Source: Sphingobium sp. CECT 9361 (GTDB lineage: Bacteria; Pseudomonadota; Alphaproteobacteria; Sphingomonadales; Sphingomonadaceae). Taken from it: 64,000 nt of DNA. Shown here piece by piece: positions 41,762-51,551 of this stretch. Made by a program: the position numbers and the translations under genes. Location: assembly GCF_918741285.1 (NCBI RefSeq), contig NZ_CAKKNC010000019.1:24714-88713 (forward strand), written 5' to 3'. Every line of letters starts with the position of its first letter. Position 1 is the first letter of the stretch. Below the pieces are notes generated by a model. That model did not search any database and was not told the origin of the DNA. It saw only the letters and a list, made by a program, of their open reading frames with translations.

Positions 41762-43643
41762 AGTAGGCCTGTATCTTGTCTTGAATCTCGCTCATCGTTT
41801 CGACCTCGTCGGGCAGCTTGGCTGCATCCATGAAGTCGGCGTACACCTCGGTGAAATCCATTATGGACAGGTCGAGTAAGGCAAACTCCTCGATCGTGAA
41901 GCCTTCACACTGTTCCTTTTTTGGCGCGCCCCATGGTCTACCGAGCTGGACCCGGCCCTGTTCCTGAAGCACACGACTGAGCTTGCTTTCGAAACAGCAA
42001 TACGCCGTCCGCTTGGTCTTGCAGATGCCGAGGAAGCTGGACGAACAATATGTCCCGACCTTGTGGCAGAAGCCCATGCGATCCTTGATATCCAGCTTCA
42101 TCTCGTCCTGAGAACAGGCGAACAGGGTGAGGAACGGCGTGGCGAAGGCCGCAATGGCGAGCGGGCCGCCCGCCAGTGCGGCCGCGCCGGCCGCAACCGG
42201 AACGACGCCCGAGACCTTTCCCGCACAGCAGTTGATCAGGCCGAAGACCGGCTTATGGCAGGTCTCGCGCGTCCCCCTGAAGACCGTGAAATTGGTCTCG
42301 TCGAACTCCTTGCCTGCCTGGTCGATCGAATGGAGCGCGACCAGCGCCTCCTTGAACTCGGTCGACGCCTCCCGGACGATCGGCTCGCAATCGCCGTTGA
42401 TGCAGTAGACGTCGTTCCCACAGATATACTGGTTCGGGTCGGCCGAGGCGCCTCCCGGGGTCGGGCATTTGTAGACCTTCTCCGTCACGTTGCACGGGCC
42501 GCCGTCCGGGTCTTCATCCAAGCAGTCGTCACGCAAATACGTGCACGAGCGGTTTGCCTCGAGATCGGCGCAGTCATTCCCTGTCGTGATGTGATTACAC
42601 GTGTAGGTCCGGCTCCAAGCCCAGCACGGCTGTGTGATCGCGACCCCTTCTACCTCGCGCGTCACCGGATCGCTCGATGTGCAAACTTCTTGCTGAAGGC
42701 TGCACTCGCTGTTGCCGGCGTACGGCGAGCAGGCACTCTCGTCTCGCGAAGTCCCCTCGTAATGCTGCTGCGGGCCAACATACACCGGCGGTGCCGCCGT
42801 GCGCCTCCAATAGCTCCGGGTCGATGAGCCACCCGGCGTCGAGGACGCTTCCGACGAACAGGTATAGGTCCGATCTGATGTCGTCGACCAATAGGTGGTT
42901 CGTCCCGCCGTGATGCGCCGATGCTGATCGGCAAACACCTCGTTCGACATTGTGCATTGCGGTGCCGCTTCAAAGCCGGAGCAGCTATTGTGCGTCTCGA
43001 CCGGCGTAACTGTCGTCTGATATTCGAGGCACCTTCGTCCAGCGTATCTCACGCACCGCGTCGCTTCGCTTGTCAAAAACGCTGTTCCGCAGGTGTAGAC
43101 GTGGGTCGTCGAGAAGCTGTGGTTGAGACCGACCGAGCATGAAGGGGTCGACTCCTCGATCTTCGCGCCGGAATTACAGGTCGCTTCATAATAGCCGTCG
43201 GCTACTGCGCCGGGCGGCAGCGGCGTGCAGGAGCCGGCGCCGCCGGTAATGCTCTCGCCGTCGAGGTACGCTGACGGGTCGTTCTCGACCTGGGTTGCGC
43301 GATCCGTCGTCGCGAGGATCTCGTCGTTGCTGAAGGTTGGTCGCGTATGCGCGGCGTCCGTTGTTATCTTATATTGCTCGTTGCTCGATTTTGCCGAAGC
43401 GGCGGCTGCTTCCAGTTTATCGGGATCGTCGAAATAGGCGCCTTCAGGCAAGGTCGTGCCCGCATACCCTGGCACCGCCTCGGCTTGAGCATCGTCGCGG
43501 GGAACAAGCGTCGAGTCCGACTTCTTCTCGTTGCCCATGGCCTTGCCCTGCTCGCGCGCCTGCTCGAGCGTCATCTGCGCCCCCAAAGGACCGGCGGCGA
43601 GCAAGGCGGTGACGAGCGCGACGATAAGCGCTGAAGCCTTCAC
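41742..43643 (-). CDS. traN: F-type T4SS mating-pair stabilisation protein TraN
   Basis: 633 aa, with a signal peptide (SALIVALVTALLAAGPLGAQ) and a very Cys-rich body, typical of TraN, the outer-membrane adhesin that contacts the recipient. Characteristic pieces: SCTPLPPGAVADGYYEATC, CAWSRTYTC-like repeats, and the C-terminal INCCAGKVSG...MGFCHKVGTYCSS...CCFESKLSRVLQEQGR that ends TraN proteins. Overlaps trbC by 4 nt. Confidence 0.93.
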   Translation of the reverse strand: MKASALIVALVTALLAAGPLGAQMTLEQAREQGKAMGNEKKSDSTLVPRDDAQAEAVPGYAGTTLPEGAYFDDPDKLEAAAASAKSSNEQYKITTDAAHTRPTFSNDEILATTDRATQVENDPSAYLDGESITGGAGSCTPLPPGAVADGYYEATCNSGAKIEESTPSCSVGLNHSFSTTHVYTCGTAFLTSEATRCVRYAGRRCLEYQTTVTPVETHNSCSGFEAAPQCTMSNEVFADQHRRITAGRTTYWSTTSDRTYTCSSEASSTPGGSSTRSYWRRTAAPPVYVGPQQHYEGTSRDESACSPYAGNSECSLQQEVCTSSDPVTREVEGVAITQPCWAWSRTYTCNHITTGNDCADLEANRSCTYLRDDCLDEDPDGGPCNVTEKVYKCPTPGGASADPNQYICGNDVYCINGDCEPIVREASTEFKEALVALHSIDQAGKEFDETNFTVFRGTRETCHKPVFGLINCCAGKVSGVVPVAAGAAALAGGPLAIAAFATPFLTLFACSQDEMKLDIKDRMGFCHKVGTYCSSSFLGICKTKRTAYCCFESKLSRVLQEQGRVQLGRPWGAPKKEQCEGFTIEEFALLDLSIMDFTEVYADFMDAAKLPDEVETMSEIQDKIQAYYDLHGK

Positions 43644-44386
43644 TCCCGTCCCTTCCGCATATTCGAAAGGCCGACAGCGGCGATGCGAGCTCCCGGTCCG
43701 TTGCCCTCGGCAAAGGAATTGAGCGCATATTCGACCGTCACGTTGCCGGTCATACGGTCAAAGGGTGGAACCTTGGTCTGACAGGAGAAGCCGGCACAGA
43801 GGTCGAAGTCCGAGGAGACGGCCACATAGGTGGGGACCGCCTGCACGTTGAACGCGCGGAAGAGGCGCGGATCGATGCCGATATTTGTGAAATCGCCCTG
43901 GCTTTCGACAATCCGGCCAAGCCTGCCCGCGAACTCTTTCATGGAATTGTTCGGGAAGCCCCGGAAAACGACGACCCCCCCTGCCCTCGCCGTGTCCTTG
44001 ATGAGCTGCTTAAGCGACTGCGGCGGCATCGACAGGCTCGCGAAGACAATTAATTGCGGAGCATCGCCGCCCTTTGCGCTGGCGTTCTTCGACGCCCCCT
44101 GCACGATCTCATCGAAGTCGATCGGCCCCGCCGGGCCTTTGGGCAGATCCTTCGCCGCGACCTGGCGCATGTTTTCCGTGCCGCTTTCGCGGATCGCGAC
44201 GGCTTCCTCCCTGAACTCGTCTCCTCGGTTCTTGACCTGGTCGACGAAGGCCTGTGCGTCAGCCGCCAGGTCGGCCGAGCGCTTCTTGATCGCCTGTACG
44301 TCGAGCTCGTCGACGGTCTGGGCGAGCAGGGCCGAAATCCCGGCGGTTCCTAGAAGGGCGGTGATGCCCCAGGCCAATAGGCGCAT
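43640..44386 (-). CDS. trbC: F-type pilin assembly protein TrbC
   Basis: 248 aa from MRLLAWGITALLGTAG (signal peptide). The longer frame to 44803 is Arg/Ser-rich antisense-like sequence over traU and is not used. Conserved part: LIVFASLSMPPQSLKQLIKDTARAGGVVVFRG and NIGIDPRLFRAFNVQAVPTYV, a thioredoxin-like fold without CxxC. Periplasmic pilus assembly factor; 10 nt downstream of traU. Confidence 0.9.
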   Translation of the reverse strand: MRLLAWGITALLGTAGISALLAQTVDELDVQAIKKRSADLAADAQAFVDQVKNRGDEFREEAVAIRESGTENMRQVAAKDLPKGPAGPIDFDEIVQGASKNASAKGGDAPQLIVFASLSMPPQSLKQLIKDTARAGGVVVFRGFPNNSMKEFAGRLGRIVESQGDFTNIGIDPRLFRAFNVQAVPTYVAVSSDFDLCAGFSCQTKVPPFDRMTGNVTVEYALNSFAEGNGPGARIAAVGLSNMRKGRE

Positions 44387-44396
44387 CGTCGGTCCC

Positions 44397-45419
44397 CTAC
44401 AGCACGCAGCAATTGCGCTTGCGCCAGATGAGGTAGCCCATGTCCTCGCCGCCGGCGGGGTAGGCGCGACCCGCGTCGGGCGGCATGGTGGAAGCGCCGA
44501 TCGCCGAGCACGCGAAGCGGCCGCTGACGGTCGGGATCGGGTTGACCATCTGGAAGCGATATTGCTGCTTCCGCATGATCGGCATGAGGTATTTCTTGCA
44601 CAGGCCCTTCGAGCCCATCGTTCCCCAAGCCAGCGCCTCGCGGTGCATCTTGTAGGCGAACCGGGAAATCGCGAGACGTGACGACTGCACATGCCCGATC
44701 GACGACGGGATATTGCCGTTGAGCGGGTACATGCTGCCCTGACAACCCGCGCACCAGAACAACGGATCGAGCGGAAGGCCGACCGTGCCGGCGATGCAAT
44801 CACCGGCGCACGCTGCCTGCGCGATAGGGTTCGCGAACACGATTGCCTCCGGGTTGATGAGCGTGGTCAGCGAGTCATCCTGCCAGAGCGGATCGATCTC
44901 GGTCATGTAGGCGATATCGAACGACGCCTGCTCGAAGCACACGAAATCGGTCAGGATCTCCATCCAGTAGAGAAGTGGATATACATACCAGTGGACGTGC
45001 CATTTGGCCGTGCTTTGGGATCGACCGCCGACCATCGATGGCCCGGCCAGATAGCCTTGGCCGATATCGAAACCGGGCGCGATGCGGACCCCGCCGAGAT
45101 TCGGGAAACACCATGGCTTCATCGTCACGTCAGCAAGCCGCGCCGGCTCCCAGAAACCCACCGAAATGCCGATGCGAGGGAGCGGATCGCTGCAGACGCA
45201 TACCGGCGACGCTGGATTGCTCGGGTCGGGTCGGCTGCTCGGCCAGATCTTGAGCCCTCCCACCGACAGAGGAAACAGGCACGACCAGCAGACGTCGGTG
45301 ATCGGATTGACGAATTTGCCGTTGCAGGTCGGACCGGCTGCCTCCGCTTTGGGAACAAGCGCGAACATGACCGTCAACAGCAGAAGGACACCAAGGACAG
45401 GACGCAGCCAGCGCATCAT
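44397..45419 (-). CDS. traU: F-type T4SS protein TraU
   Basis: 340 aa with a signal peptide ending ALVPKAEA. TraU hallmarks: NPITDVCWSCLFPLSVGG, many paired cysteines (CVCSDP, CAGDCIAGT, CAGCQGSMYPLNG), and the C-terminal LIWRKRNCCVL. A periplasmic protein that needs disulfide formation, matching the DsbC-like gene in this operon. Overlaps the small gene upstream by 4 nt. Confidence 0.93.
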   Translation of the reverse strand: MMRWLRPVLGVLLLLTVMFALVPKAEAAGPTCNGKFVNPITDVCWSCLFPLSVGGLKIWPSSRPDPSNPASPVCVCSDPLPRIGISVGFWEPARLADVTMKPWCFPNLGGVRIAPGFDIGQGYLAGPSMVGGRSQSTAKWHVHWYVYPLLYWMEILTDFVCFEQASFDIAYMTEIDPLWQDDSLTTLINPEAIVFANPIAQAACAGDCIAGTVGLPLDPLFWCAGCQGSMYPLNGNIPSSIGHVQSSRLAISRFAYKMHREALAWGTMGSKGLCKKYLMPIMRKQQYRFQMVNPIPTVSGRFACSAIGASTMPPDAGRAYPAGGEDMGYLIWRKRNCCVL

Positions 45420-45685
45420 TCACTCTCCCCAACGCGCTCGAGGAAATCCTTGTCGATGCGGTGCTTCCGGACGAGGTAGAGCCAGGTGTAAAGCGCCGTC
45501 GCCAGCAGCAGGATCGCCACGAGGACCGGCGCCAGTTGGCCCGCTATGCGATGAAACGGCGTGAATAGGGTGACAGTGAACGCCAGCGACAGGCAAAGCC
45601 CCTGCCAGGTGAACCGCATACGGCGGAGCGATCGGCTTTCGGGTGCCGCCATCGGCGTGCGCAGAAGGTCCAGCCACAGCGGCAT
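45416..45685 (-). CDS. small two-helix membrane protein in tra operon
   Basis: 89 aa from MPLWLDLLRTPMAAPE; the ATG overlaps the traW stop. Two hydrophobic segments: GLCLSLAFTVTLFTPFH and LAPVLVAILLLATALYTWLYLV. The longer frame to 45904 overlaps traW and is rejected. Its place between traW and traU matches small unnamed membrane genes in related F-type operons; function unknown. Confidence 0.55.
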   Translation of the reverse strand: MPLWLDLLRTPMAAPESRSLRRMRFTWQGLCLSLAFTVTLFTPFHRIAGQLAPVLVAILLLATALYTWLYLVRKHRIDKDFLERVGESE

Positions 45686-46350
45686 CAGCCGATGCTCCCT
45701 TTCTTCAGTACATGCTCCGAAACCCGCATGATCCTGCCAGCCTGGGTCACGACGGCAGGCGTATGCTGAACGCCGAACTTGGCCGTAAGCTTGCCTTCCT
45801 GATCGAAATAGAAGCGCCGTTTCCGCGCCGTCATCGCCTCGATCGGCGAGCCGTTCACGAAGATGATCTTGGCCTTGAGATCGGTGTATCGCCTGGTCGC
45901 CCACGCGATCTGCGCATTGTTGTCACCGTCGATGAAGACGAGGTCCTGCTTGATCGCAACGAAGTCGAGCGGGTTGATCCTCTGGCCGGCGGCCGCGATC
46001 AGGTTGCCCTTCTGGTCGTGGATGTCGCGCTCGAGCGTGACCGACGGATCATAGTCCCAGGTCCGCGCTTCTTCCGCCGGCGTGATGCCCGCCACCGGGG
46101 TCGGCCGACGCACCTTGGCCTCGGCACGCGCGGCGAACATCTCATTGGTTCTCGCCAGTTCGCCGGATGCTTCCGCGCGCCTCAACCGCGACTCGATCGT
46201 CGTAAGCAGATCCGGCTCGATGACCGGAAAGGCTTGCCCCGCTTGCCCGTAGTCCTTGGCCTCGATCCGCGCCGGCCCCACGAACGATGCGGTCACGGTG
46301 ACCACGGTCGCAGCGACGCCGACGGTCAGGAGATCAAGCACGGTTCTCAC
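45685..46350 (-). CDS. traW: F-type T4SS protein TraW
   Basis: 221 aa with an N-terminal hydrophobic/signal segment. TraW family pattern: YGQAGQAFPVIEPDLLTTIE near residue 34, then RTWDYDPSVTLERDI, INPLDFVAIKQDLVFIDGD and AKIIFVNGSP. Periplasmic, needed for pilus assembly with TraF, TraH and TrbC. Overlaps the S26 peptidase gene by 4 nt. Confidence 0.9.
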   Translation of the reverse strand: MRTVLDLLTVGVAATVVTVTASFVGPARIEAKDYGQAGQAFPVIEPDLLTTIESRLRRAEASGELARTNEMFAARAEAKVRRPTPVAGITPAEEARTWDYDPSVTLERDIHDQKGNLIAAAGQRINPLDFVAIKQDLVFIDGDNNAQIAWATRRYTDLKAKIIFVNGSPIEAMTARKRRFYFDQEGKLTAKFGVQHTPAVVTQAGRIMRVSEHVLKKGSIG

Positions 46351-46883
46351 AGGATTGGCTCCCCGGTCCCGACGATCTGCTTGCGGCAGACGAGACCTAT
46401 CTCTGCGTAGCGGCTGTCAAAGCCGTCCTTGTGGGGCGTGCCGGCGAAGTAACAGCCTTGCGGGATTTCACCGACGACGCCGGGCGTCAGCGGCTCGCCA
46501 AAGCGTGTCAGCGGCTTCATTTGGGCCACCATCTTGCCGTTGATCGTGACGATGGAACCGACATGGCCAACCACATCACCCGGCATCCCATAGGCGATCT
46601 TGCCGAACATCTTCGGCTTGGCGCCGAAGTGACGACGCACCAGCGCATTGCGGGGAGGATCGAAAAAAACATATCCGCCGCGCCCCGGGAGCTGGTTCCG
46701 GTGGATCACGAACGCCCAGTTCGGAAGCGAATCCGTCGTGTTGATGAGGAAGGCATGCGCATCGCGCCAATCGCTGATCGCCGTCAGGACGATGCTGACG
46801 ACAAGGAACGCGCCCAACATCCCCCAGAGGCGTTTCCGCGGCCGCCAGCGCGGACTGGGCGCGTCACTGACCGCCGTTGCCAT
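46347..46883 (-). CDS. S26-family signal peptidase (TraF/TrhF-like)
   Basis: 178 aa from MATAVSDAPSPRWRP with GGAGG 5 nt upstream; it overlaps trbI by 20 nt. One N-terminal membrane helix (LWGMLGAFLVVSIVLTAIS) then the S26 peptidase core: NTTDSLPNWAFVIHR carries the serine (in the S-x-P context) and RGGYVFFDPP...KIAYGMPGDVV the basic residue region (K in MFGKIAYG). Likely processes the pilin or another T4SS component. Confidence 0.8.
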   Translation of the reverse strand: MATAVSDAPSPRWRPRKRLWGMLGAFLVVSIVLTAISDWRDAHAFLINTTDSLPNWAFVIHRNQLPGRGGYVFFDPPRNALVRRHFGAKPKMFGKIAYGMPGDVVGHVGSIVTINGKMVAQMKPLTRFGEPLTPGVVGEIPQGCYFAGTPHKDGFDSRYAEIGLVCRKQIVGTGEPIL

Positions 46884-47541
46884 CGGGGCCTCCAAAGGTG
46901 GATACCGAAGCTCCCGGCGCTCCGTACTGCATCGGTTGCTGCGTTGGGGCCTGGACCGGCATCGCCTGTGGCGGCATGCCCTGCGCTGCGGCCATCGGAT
47001 CGATCGTTGCAGCCGGGCCAAGGGGTTGCGCCGCCGCCGGCTGTGCGGGGAGCTGCGCCGCGCCAAGCTGTTCGAGCCGCTGCAAATCCTCGGCCGATGC
47101 CGGTTTGGGACGCGCGATACCGGATGCGTAGACCGCCGCCTTCAGGCTGTCCGTGATGTCCGGCACGTTCTTCGTCAGGACGGCTTCACCGACCAACACC
47201 ACCTGGCCGTTGGCGCTACGCCGCTGCAGCTCGCTGTCGAGCGTTGCCATGAACGTCCGCATTTCAGATTCGACCTGAGCGGGCGGCGACGCTGATCGGG
47301 CCTGCCCCTGCACATACTCGCCCACGATCGACGACAGCCGCGCCGAGACGATGTGATCCTGTTTCGGCGCGACAAGGGCCTTCGTCACCCACATGCACCA
47401 GATGATCGCCAGCAGCGCCAGTCCGCCGATGATGATCTGCACTTTTGTGAAGCCGGCGAAGACAGTTTTGCGCTTCACCGCCACGGCTTTTGGCGCGGAC
47501 GGGGGACCGGACGGCAGGTCAAGTTCGGGCTGTTCAGCCAT
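46864..47541 (-). CDS. trbI: F-type T4SS protein TrbI
   Basis: 225 aa from MAEQPELDLPSGPPSA with AAGGGAG 8 nt upstream. One N-terminal transmembrane helix (VQIIIGGLALLAIIWCMW), then a periplasmic domain with GQVVLVGEAVLTKNVPDITD, typical of TrbI, an inner-membrane modulator of pilus extension and retraction. The C-terminus is a Gln/Pro/Ala-rich tail. Longer than F TrbI (128 aa). Confidence 0.8.
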   Translation of the reverse strand: MAEQPELDLPSGPPSAPKAVAVKRKTVFAGFTKVQIIIGGLALLAIIWCMWVTKALVAPKQDHIVSARLSSIVGEYVQGQARSASPPAQVESEMRTFMATLDSELQRRSANGQVVLVGEAVLTKNVPDITDSLKAAVYASGIARPKPASAEDLQRLEQLGAAQLPAQPAAAQPLGPAATIDPMAAAQGMPPQAMPVQAPTQQPMQYGAPGASVSTFGGPDGNGGQ

Positions 47542-47899
47542 GACGGCGACTCCCTTCAGGGGTGCGCGCGGGAAGAATGCTGTGCCGGCGGAAGAAGATG
47601 ATCGCCGAGGACAGAACAAGGTGCGCGATGGTGATGGTCTGTTTGAAGGCGGCGATCCGGTCGGCGTCCGCTGCGACATACCGGCTCGCGAAATTGTTGA
47701 GCTGGTGCATCAACCCGTCGATTGAAAAGCCGCCGATCACGAGGAAAATGAGAAAGAACATGCCCCACGTCATCAGGAGTGTCGTGGCCAGAAACCCGGT
47801 GAAATGCAGGTAGAAGTACAGAAAATACCTGCCGTCGATGGCCGGACGGCGGACCGCAGCAGCGGCCGTGTCGATCGGTTCCGGAATAATCGTCGCCAT
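47534..47899 (-). CDS. membrane protein of the tra operon
   Basis: 121 aa with two to three hydrophobic helices (LYFYLHFTGFLATTLLMTWGMFFLIFLVIG is one long stretch) and AHLVLSSAIIFF. Four bases separate it from traC. Its position corresponds to an unnamed membrane gene between traC and trbI in several F-type operons. Function unknown. Confidence 0.6.
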   Translation of the reverse strand: MATIIPEPIDTAAAAVRRPAIDGRYFLYFYLHFTGFLATTLLMTWGMFFLIFLVIGGFSIDGLMHQLNNFASRYVAADADRIAAFKQTITIAHLVLSSAIIFFRRHSILPARTPEGSRRHG

Positions 47900-47902
47900 G
47901 GC

Positions 47903-50500
47903 TTACTCCGCAGCGATGGCGATATCGTCATGGGGGACGATATTGCTCACCCATTTCTCGGGGTTGTCGGGATAGGCAATGCGCTCGATCGCCTCGTCCA
48001 TGCTGAGCCCTTCGGCGATCATCGCGTCGATCGCGGCGAAGGTCTTGGGGCTCGAGGAGAACAAAGCGGCCGAATAAGGATCGAGAACGAGGCGGCCGAC
48101 GGCGAGCGTCTCCGGGCCCTTGATCATGATGTCGGAATATTCGAACCCGTTGCGCTTGAGCGACCGCAGAAGGGCGTCGGTGTAGTCGTCCATCTCGAAG
48201 CGATCGTGCTTCTTGAAGTCCGCGATCGTCTCCGGCTTTTGCTGCAGGATGACGAACCAGTCCGAGTTTTCGAGCGCGGCTATCGAGCCGGCCGATTTGT
48301 AATAGTCGTTGAGCGATTGCGTCGCCGTCACCAGCGACGCACCATATTTGCGGCAGGTACGCGCATAGGTCTCGATGAAGTCGGCCATCGCCCCGCCGCG
48401 CAGCATCTGCCACGCTTCGTCGAGCAGGAGAGCCTTCGGGATCGCGCGGTCGACCTTTCGCATCATCTGCTGCGACATGAACATGATCGCCGTCAGCACG
48501 ACGCTGCGCAGCTCTTCCCGGGCCGACAGGTCGGACAGCTCGAACACGGTAAGCTGCGCCTTCAATTCGAATGACACCTCGCCCTTGAAGAACTTGCCGT
48601 AGGTGCCGCCCGACGAGAAGGGCCGCATCGCGATGCCGAGGTCGGCCGCGAGCGGGTTGCCCGTCGCACCGAGCGCTTCGATCACATGGTCGATCGAGCC
48701 GCGACGGCCGTGCTTTTCCCAAACGTCATTGACCGCGCCGTCGATCAGACCGCGCTCGGTATCGTTGAGCCGGTCGATATGCCGCGACATCTGGTTGATG
48801 ATGGCCTTGAGCATCGCCATGCAGTCGAGCAAATAGTCTTCGTCCTGGGCGGCTTGTTCCTCGTCAATCACGGAAAACGGATTGAGGCAGAAGCCCGAGC
48901 TCATCGTGAATTCGACAAATGCCCCGCCCTGCAGCTTGGCCGAATGCTCGAACGATCGACCATCGTCGATCACCACCACCTTCGAGCCGGCTCCGCACAG
49001 CGACGCGCACAGTTCCTGCAACGCGACAGACTTGCCCGACCCCGACTTGCCGAACACGGCGACATTATGGTTGCCGGCGGCGTTCTCGAACGGGCTCCAG
49101 AAGAAGGGCTGACCGCGGCGGCCGATGAGCAGCAAATGCGGCACCTGGCCACCAAGATACTCACCTTGCAGCGGCGCGAGATTGGCCGCCGTCGTGGTCA
49201 GCAGCGTCCTCATGCGCTTCATGCGATCGAGATCCTTGGAAAGGCCGTTGGCCATCGTCATGGGCATCGCACACAGCAGGCCCATCACCTGCAGGTATCG
49301 ATCGTCGAGAAGATCCCAGCCCGCGGCACGGTATACCGACTTCAGCACCCGCTCGTTGGCGTCCCCCCTCCCCTTCGGCGAGAAGGACGTTACGCTGTAA
49401 AAACAACGAACCAGCTTTCGACCCTGCCGGATTTCCTCATTGACGTACCGCCATTCCTGCGACTGATCTCGCAATTGCGGGAGGAAGCGAGCTGATTTGG
49501 AATCCGCGAGACTCGTTGTCCGCATGAACTTGAAGCTGGCCCTGTTTGTCGACGATTGCGTGTCCGGATATTCGAGGCAGAGGTTCGTCGAGATCGGGCA
49601 CGGCATTCGCAGCTTGTCGGTGAACATATCGCCGATCAGGCGAACGACATCCCACGGCGCCCAGCGGTTGGGCAGGTTGCGGACCGAAAAGGAGCGGACG
49701 TCGAACACGTCGGGGTAGATCTCCCCGATTTCGGGTGCGCCCTGCACCTTCTTGCCGGTCGGGCGGAAGCGCTCGGTCCGCAGCAGCATCCGGTCGGGCT
49801 CGACTTGCAGCTCGATATCGCGGCGGACCGCCTGATCGGCGATCGGGTCCAGCGGGTTGTAGCTGACCACGTCGTCGCCAGCAGCGGTCGTCGGCGACGT
49901 AATGTCATCGATCCATCCGATCAGCGCGACGGGATCCATCTTACGGGCCGAGACATTCACCGACGCAAGGGCGGAAATGAGGCCCTCCATGATCGATACG
50001 ATCTGTTCGACCGAAATGCTGGACGTCTCGGGCGTCGAGTAGGAGATCGCGACACGGTGGTTGCGCAGGCAGAACGGTGCATCGGCCGAGAGCGATTCCC
50101 AGACACCATCGGTCAGGAAGTCGACGCGATGCTTGGCCATGCGCTCGTACACGCCCCGCGCCGCGTAGCGCGGCAGATACCATTTGGAGAGCCGTTCGCC
50201 GATCCGCGGGGACATCCACTGATGGAACTGCAGACAGCCCGGCGCCGGGATCCCTTCCGACAGAAACTGCGTCAGGATCTCGCCGGTGCGCTCGTCCGCG
50301 CCCACCAGCGGCGCTGCCTCGATCACGAAGCCGCGCGAGGCGCTGTTATAGAATATCCCCGTTTTCGGGTCGTAACTGCGGTAGGGGAGCCAATGCGCAA
50401 GCATCGGCGCCGCGAGGTCGGGTCGCTGCGCGTCGGGACGTTTGGTGTCGCCAAACACACCGGCGAGCAGATTGTCGAAGAAGCCGGGCTTGGCGCTCAT
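47903..50500 (-). CDS. traC: F-type T4SS ATPase TraC
   Basis: 865 aa from MSAKPGFFDNLLAGVFG; the longer frame to 50677 overlaps traV and is rejected. Cytoplasmic VirB4-like ATPase that powers pilus assembly. Walker A FGKSGSGKSVALQEL near residue 485; Walker B region KALLLDEAWQMLRGG near 690; SLVTATQSLNDYY after it. The N-terminal LPYRSYDPKTGIFYN is the TraC_F domain signature. Two bases from the traV stop. Confidence 0.95.
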   Translation of the reverse strand: MSAKPGFFDNLLAGVFGDTKRPDAQRPDLAAPMLAHWLPYRSYDPKTGIFYNSASRGFVIEAAPLVGADERTGEILTQFLSEGIPAPGCLQFHQWMSPRIGERLSKWYLPRYAARGVYERMAKHRVDFLTDGVWESLSADAPFCLRNHRVAISYSTPETSSISVEQIVSIMEGLISALASVNVSARKMDPVALIGWIDDITSPTTAAGDDVVSYNPLDPIADQAVRRDIELQVEPDRMLLRTERFRPTGKKVQGAPEIGEIYPDVFDVRSFSVRNLPNRWAPWDVVRLIGDMFTDKLRMPCPISTNLCLEYPDTQSSTNRASFKFMRTTSLADSKSARFLPQLRDQSQEWRYVNEEIRQGRKLVRCFYSVTSFSPKGRGDANERVLKSVYRAAGWDLLDDRYLQVMGLLCAMPMTMANGLSKDLDRMKRMRTLLTTTAANLAPLQGEYLGGQVPHLLLIGRRGQPFFWSPFENAAGNHNVAVFGKSGSGKSVALQELCASLCGAGSKVVVIDDGRSFEHSAKLQGGAFVEFTMSSGFCLNPFSVIDEEQAAQDEDYLLDCMAMLKAIINQMSRHIDRLNDTERGLIDGAVNDVWEKHGRRGSIDHVIEALGATGNPLAADLGIAMRPFSSGGTYGKFFKGEVSFELKAQLTVFELSDLSAREELRSVVLTAIMFMSQQMMRKVDRAIPKALLLDEAWQMLRGGAMADFIETYARTCRKYGASLVTATQSLNDYYKSAGSIAALENSDWFVILQQKPETIADFKKHDRFEMDDYTDALLRSLKRNGFEYSDIMIKGPETLAVGRLVLDPYSAALFSSSPKTFAAIDAMIAEGLSMDEAIERIAYPDNPEKWVSNIVPHDDIAIAAE

Positions 50501-50501
50501 G

Positions 50502-51551
50502 TCAGTTGTCCTCCGGGACTGCGGCGGGAAACCCCGCTGCACGGACCGTCGCCTTCGGCGTCGGCTTCGTTTCGGGAAGGACGGCGTCAGATGCCGCCTG
50601 CTGCGCGGTCTGCTCGACGCCGCGCGTCGCCGATTGATAGCGCGGATCGCCCTTGACCCGTGCCTGCGCCTCGGCACTCGAGGTCGTTTTCGGAAGTGGT
50701 GTCGCTAGCGCAGCCTGCTCGGCTGCCGGCCGCGCCGTGGCCGCCGCCTGAGTCGGCACCGGCGTGCCCGGGGGAGTCGCCGCTTTCGAGGCGGCCGACG
50801 GAACGCTCGGCGCGACGGGTTTCGATACGCCCGTCGCCGCACTCGCCGAGGAGGAGGCTGCCGGCGTACCCGTCGTGACGGCAGGCGTGCGACCCGCCCT
50901 GGGCGCGAGGCGGGACGCAACATCGGCCTTGATCGCTTCGACGGGATCGGCCTTGCGTGCGCGCGCGGCGGCGACCACGGCGGGATCAGGGAGGTTGGGA
51001 TCGATCGAGGCGACAACCGCGTCAGGCGGATCAGCTCGATCCACCGCTTCCGCGAGCGTTTTGGGACGCTCCAGCGTTGCGACAGCGTTCTGATCCGGGA
51101 TCGGCGTCGCGGTCGCCAGCGCCTGTTGCTGCCATTCGCCGCGCGCGACAACGGCATGAACGGCGCTGGCCTCGTGCAGACGCCCGCGCTCGTCGATATA
51201 GGGCTGGAAGACGATGCGCAGCACCCGCTCCCAGGTGCGCCCCGCGTCGACCTGCTGGACAGGGGTCCGCTGGCCGGATGCTGCGGTACGATATGCCCGG
51301 GCCTTCGGCGCGTCGTCCATGTACGGCCCCGCCGGCGTCGTCGAGGCGCCGTTCGCATCGCCCGAGATCATCGCCAGCGCACGATCGTCGATGGTCGACG
51401 TCGGCGCGCAGATCCCGTCTGGCGCGGCGCATGAAAAACTGCCCTTAACATTACCGCCGAAACTGGCGCATCCGCCAAGAGCCACCAGCAGGGTCAGGCT
51501 CGCGAACGCCGGCAGCCGCCGAGAAACGCCGCGACGGGCGGGCGCGCTCAC
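50502..51551 (-). CDS. traV: F-type T4SS lipoprotein TraV (with extended C-terminus)
   Basis: 349 aa. Lipobox LLVALGGCASF with the acylated Cys at about 28, then the TraV core GNVKGSFSCAAPDGICAPTS. F TraV is 171 aa; the extra C-terminal half is low-complexity Ala/Pro/Thr/Ser, probably a flexible extension spanning the periplasm. Outer-membrane core component with TraK and TraB. Overlaps the dsbC-like gene by 4 nt. Confidence 0.87.
   Translation of the reverse strand: MSAPARRGVSRRLPAFASLTLLVALGGCASFGGNVKGSFSCAAPDGICAPTSTIDDRALAMISGDANGASTTPAGPYMDDAPKARAYRTAASGQRTPVQQVDAGRTWERVLRIVFQPYIDERGRLHEASAVHAVVARGEWQQQALATATPIPDQNAVATLERPKTLAEAVDRADPPDAVVASIDPNLPDPAVVAAARARKADPVEAIKADVASRLAPRAGRTPAVTTGTPAASSSASAATGVSKPVAPSVPSAASKAATPPGTPVPTQAAATARPAAEQAALATPLPKTTSSAEAQARVKGDPRYQSATRGVEQTAQQAASDAVLPETKPTPKATVRAAGFPAAVPEDN

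Noticed and set aside
44387..44803. N-terminal extension of trbC
   Set aside because: Arg/Ser-rich, lies over traU in another frame, and the signal peptide begins at 44386.
49556..50656. 366-codon plus-strand frame opposite traC
   Set aside because: Shadow of traC.
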